From Paraburkholderia bonniea (GTDB taxonomy: Bacteria; Pseudomonadota; Gammaproteobacteria; Burkholderiales; Burkholderiaceae): a DNA stretch of 64,000 nt. The stretch is from positions 858,807 through 922,806 of the forward strand of contig NZ_QPEQ01000002.1 in assembly GCF_009455625.1 (NCBI RefSeq), given 5' to 3'. The translations under genes and the position numbers were made by a program. Positions 62,587-64,000 of this stretch are shown piece after piece. A model generated the notes under the pieces. It made no database searches. It was not told the origin of the DNA and was given only the letters and a program-made list of their open reading frames with translations. The first letter of the stretch is position 1; the number at the start of each line of letters is the position of its first letter.

Positions 62587-63880
62587 GGTGAAGCTCTGCG
62601 GGAGCCTGGGTGAGGGCATGCAGGATGGAAAGGTGCTCGGATTCGGGGGCGTGGGTGAGACAGTCCGGGATAGAACGTGAGTGAGTTCAGGAGAGAGATC
62701 GATTGTGAGCAATTGCCAAGGTGAGATTTTTCGGGACCTGATGAGTTGTCTGGCCCGTTATACCTAGCTCGGTTGGTTAGGGATCTGATGAATCACGGTG
62801 AGATTATTCAGGATGGTAAAAACACCCTGTTCGGCAAGGTTTGAGGGGGTGAATTGATGGACCGGTGAGCGTTAACAGGAAAAAAACAGATCACGAGGTG
62901 AGACTTTTCAGGGGCTGGAGGCTGATCTCAAGCCAGGATTGGGTCCCAGAGAAGGTTGAGGTGAGGTTTTACGGGACGTTAGTCTCCGGGCAGCCCGGAA
63001 ATACCGCTGATTTATCAGAGGTGAGCCTATTCGGGAGCGGTGCTAAATGCCTCGCCGCCAAGGTGCGGAATAGGTTTAGAAGCAGAAAGGTGAGGGTTTT
63101 CGGGGGAGTATTCGGCGATGAGATGCGCTTCGAACCCGTCTGTATTCCGGGAAAGTTGGTAGTCACTCTCATTTAAATCGTTCTAAATCAACATATTGCT
63201 TGTTCAGGATTGGCCTTCGCCCTTTCATAAGGTGAGTGTTTCCGGGAGGCTTAATTTTTGTGCTGTTGTAGCCGGTGTGATGCGCCAGGTTTTATAAAGG
63301 TGAGGGAATTCGGGGGAGGTATTGAAGCAGGTGCGAGGCTGTGTATCGGGTAAGTACCGGAAACGATTGAGTATTTTTTTGAACCAGGCAGCAGGTGAGA
63401 GTTTTCGGGAGCTGTTTTATCGAGTGTTTCTGGCCAGCCGGGATGATTTTCATGGTGATGTTGCTGGCAAAGGTGAGGGTTTTCGGGTGCTTGGCAAACG
63501 GACTTTTTCTGGCAGATAAGTGGCGGGCCACGTCATTTCAGGGGCTGGCGGCGATTTAGGTGAGCGTTTTCGGGAGATGAAACGAACTCTGCAGATGGCG
63601 AGCACCCGCAGCGAACGTTTTCATCACATATGCCCCTGTTTTTTGCTGCAGAGACAGGTCGTTTTGTAGTGTTTTGTCTGATGAAAATTCTCAAAGATGA
63701 AAAAGCCAGCCGAATTGCACTGGAGTCGTGAAACTGCGACAGATTTTTTCGGTGAGGTGATACGGGAGCTAATTTATCCCGTTCAAGGCCGGGCTAAAAC
63801 CATGAATCGGCTCAATCCTTCCGCAGCACAATGCTGGGCTGAATGCGCCAAAACAGATGATGGTGAGGGTTTGCGGGAAC
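62587..63880 (+). repeat. Iteron-like array of the GGTGAG-N6-CGGGA motif
   Basis: All copies lie on the + strand. Good copies start (GG) at 62720, 62797, 62897, 62960, 63020, 63089, 63231, 63299, 63394, 63472, 63559, 63751 and 63862. Degenerate copies occur at 62587, 62609, 62632 and 62654. The consensus is AAGGTGAGGNTTTTCGGGAG; most of the inner six bases are T-rich. Spacings vary from 60 to 192 bp and are not helically phased. No gene lies in this 1.3 kb. Four more copies are scattered at 44.4-54.9 kb. This fits binding sites for a replication initiator or a segregation protein. Confidence 0.88.
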
Positions 63881-64000
63881 CTGGCGAGGTGAGTTGTGAA
63901 TGGGAGGACCGTTTCACCCGCAAGGGTGAGCGCGTTTCTGTAGACGAGCATCACCCCGGACGGTATGCTTTGGCCCAATCCTCCCACCTCAATCCGACGC

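Noticed and set aside
62587..63880. CRISPR array
   Set aside because: The repeats are short, degenerate and irregularly spaced, and no cas genes are present.
63769..63987. 72-codon minus-strand frame across the motif array
   Set aside because: It runs through repeated motif copies and has no family resemblance.

Overview
The window looks like part of a secondary chromosome (chromid) of a Burkholderia sensu lato bacterium (Burkholderia/Paraburkholderia group). The support is high G+C coding DNA, a Burkholderia-type porin, kbl-tdh beside a KfrA-like protein and an integrase-like protein (an arrangement I recall near the chromosome 2 origin of B. pseudomallei), a DUF2471 gene, a DUF748 giant protein, and CDI loci with Burkholderia-type 'FNRQLH' C-terminal junctions. 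No rRNA, tRNA or CRISPR array was seen.

Layout. 1-2.0 kb: polyamine-type ABC permease (cut by the left edge) and ATPase. 2.2-6.0 kb: DUF748 envelope protein. 6.4-8.2 kb: a frameshifted DUF1254/DUF1214 lipoprotein and a remnant of a second copy. 8.4-11.7 kb: PaiB-like FMN protein and a copper P-type ATPase behind a CueR-like promoter. 12.0-13.2 kb: 'mobile mystery' HTH/Fic pair with a 33-bp phased operator array. 13.3-18.0 kb: small exported protein, solo LuxR, membrane protein, MgtC family protein, AGE epimerase. 18.2-34.5 kb: contact-dependent inhibition island with one full-length CdiA (3095 aa), its membrane immunity protein, four orphan CdiA-CT/immunity modules and two SymE-like genes. 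34.7-35.1 kb: decayed IS5-type transposase. 35.5-36.6 kb: a 24-aa membrane peptide and a membrane protein. 36.8-41.7 kb: part of the L-fucose oxidation pathway and an IclR regulator. 42-44.3 kb: hypothetical gene and prfC. 44.9-48.6 kb: lipoprotein, porin, DedA-rhodanese fusion, small protein. 48.8-52.3 kb: four-gene osmoprotectant ABC operon. 52.9-56.3 kb: FkbM methyltransferase, SDR, outer-membrane protein, YceI lipoprotein. 56.4-59.4 kb: kbl-tdh operon with a divergent XRE-cupin regulator. 59.5-62.2 kb: DUF2471 protein, integrase-fold protein lacking catalytic residues, KfrA-like protein. 62.2-64 kb: AT-rich segment, then a gene-free array of about 17 copies of a 17-bp motif.

The two most notable systems are these. 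(a) The motif GGTGAG-N6-CGGGA forms a one-orientation array at 62.6-63.9 kb and recurs in four well-conserved copies in intergenic DNA 8-18 kb away. This suggests an iteron-type replication origin with distal regulatory sites, or a segregation array. The initiator and partition genes are not in the window and would be expected just beyond the right edge. (b) The CDI island is a toxin reservoir. Modules 2 and 3 share an entry domain but differ in toxin, modules 4 and 5 share related toxin and immunity families, and long direct repeats plus a palindromic junction sequence could support switching of the main CdiA tip.
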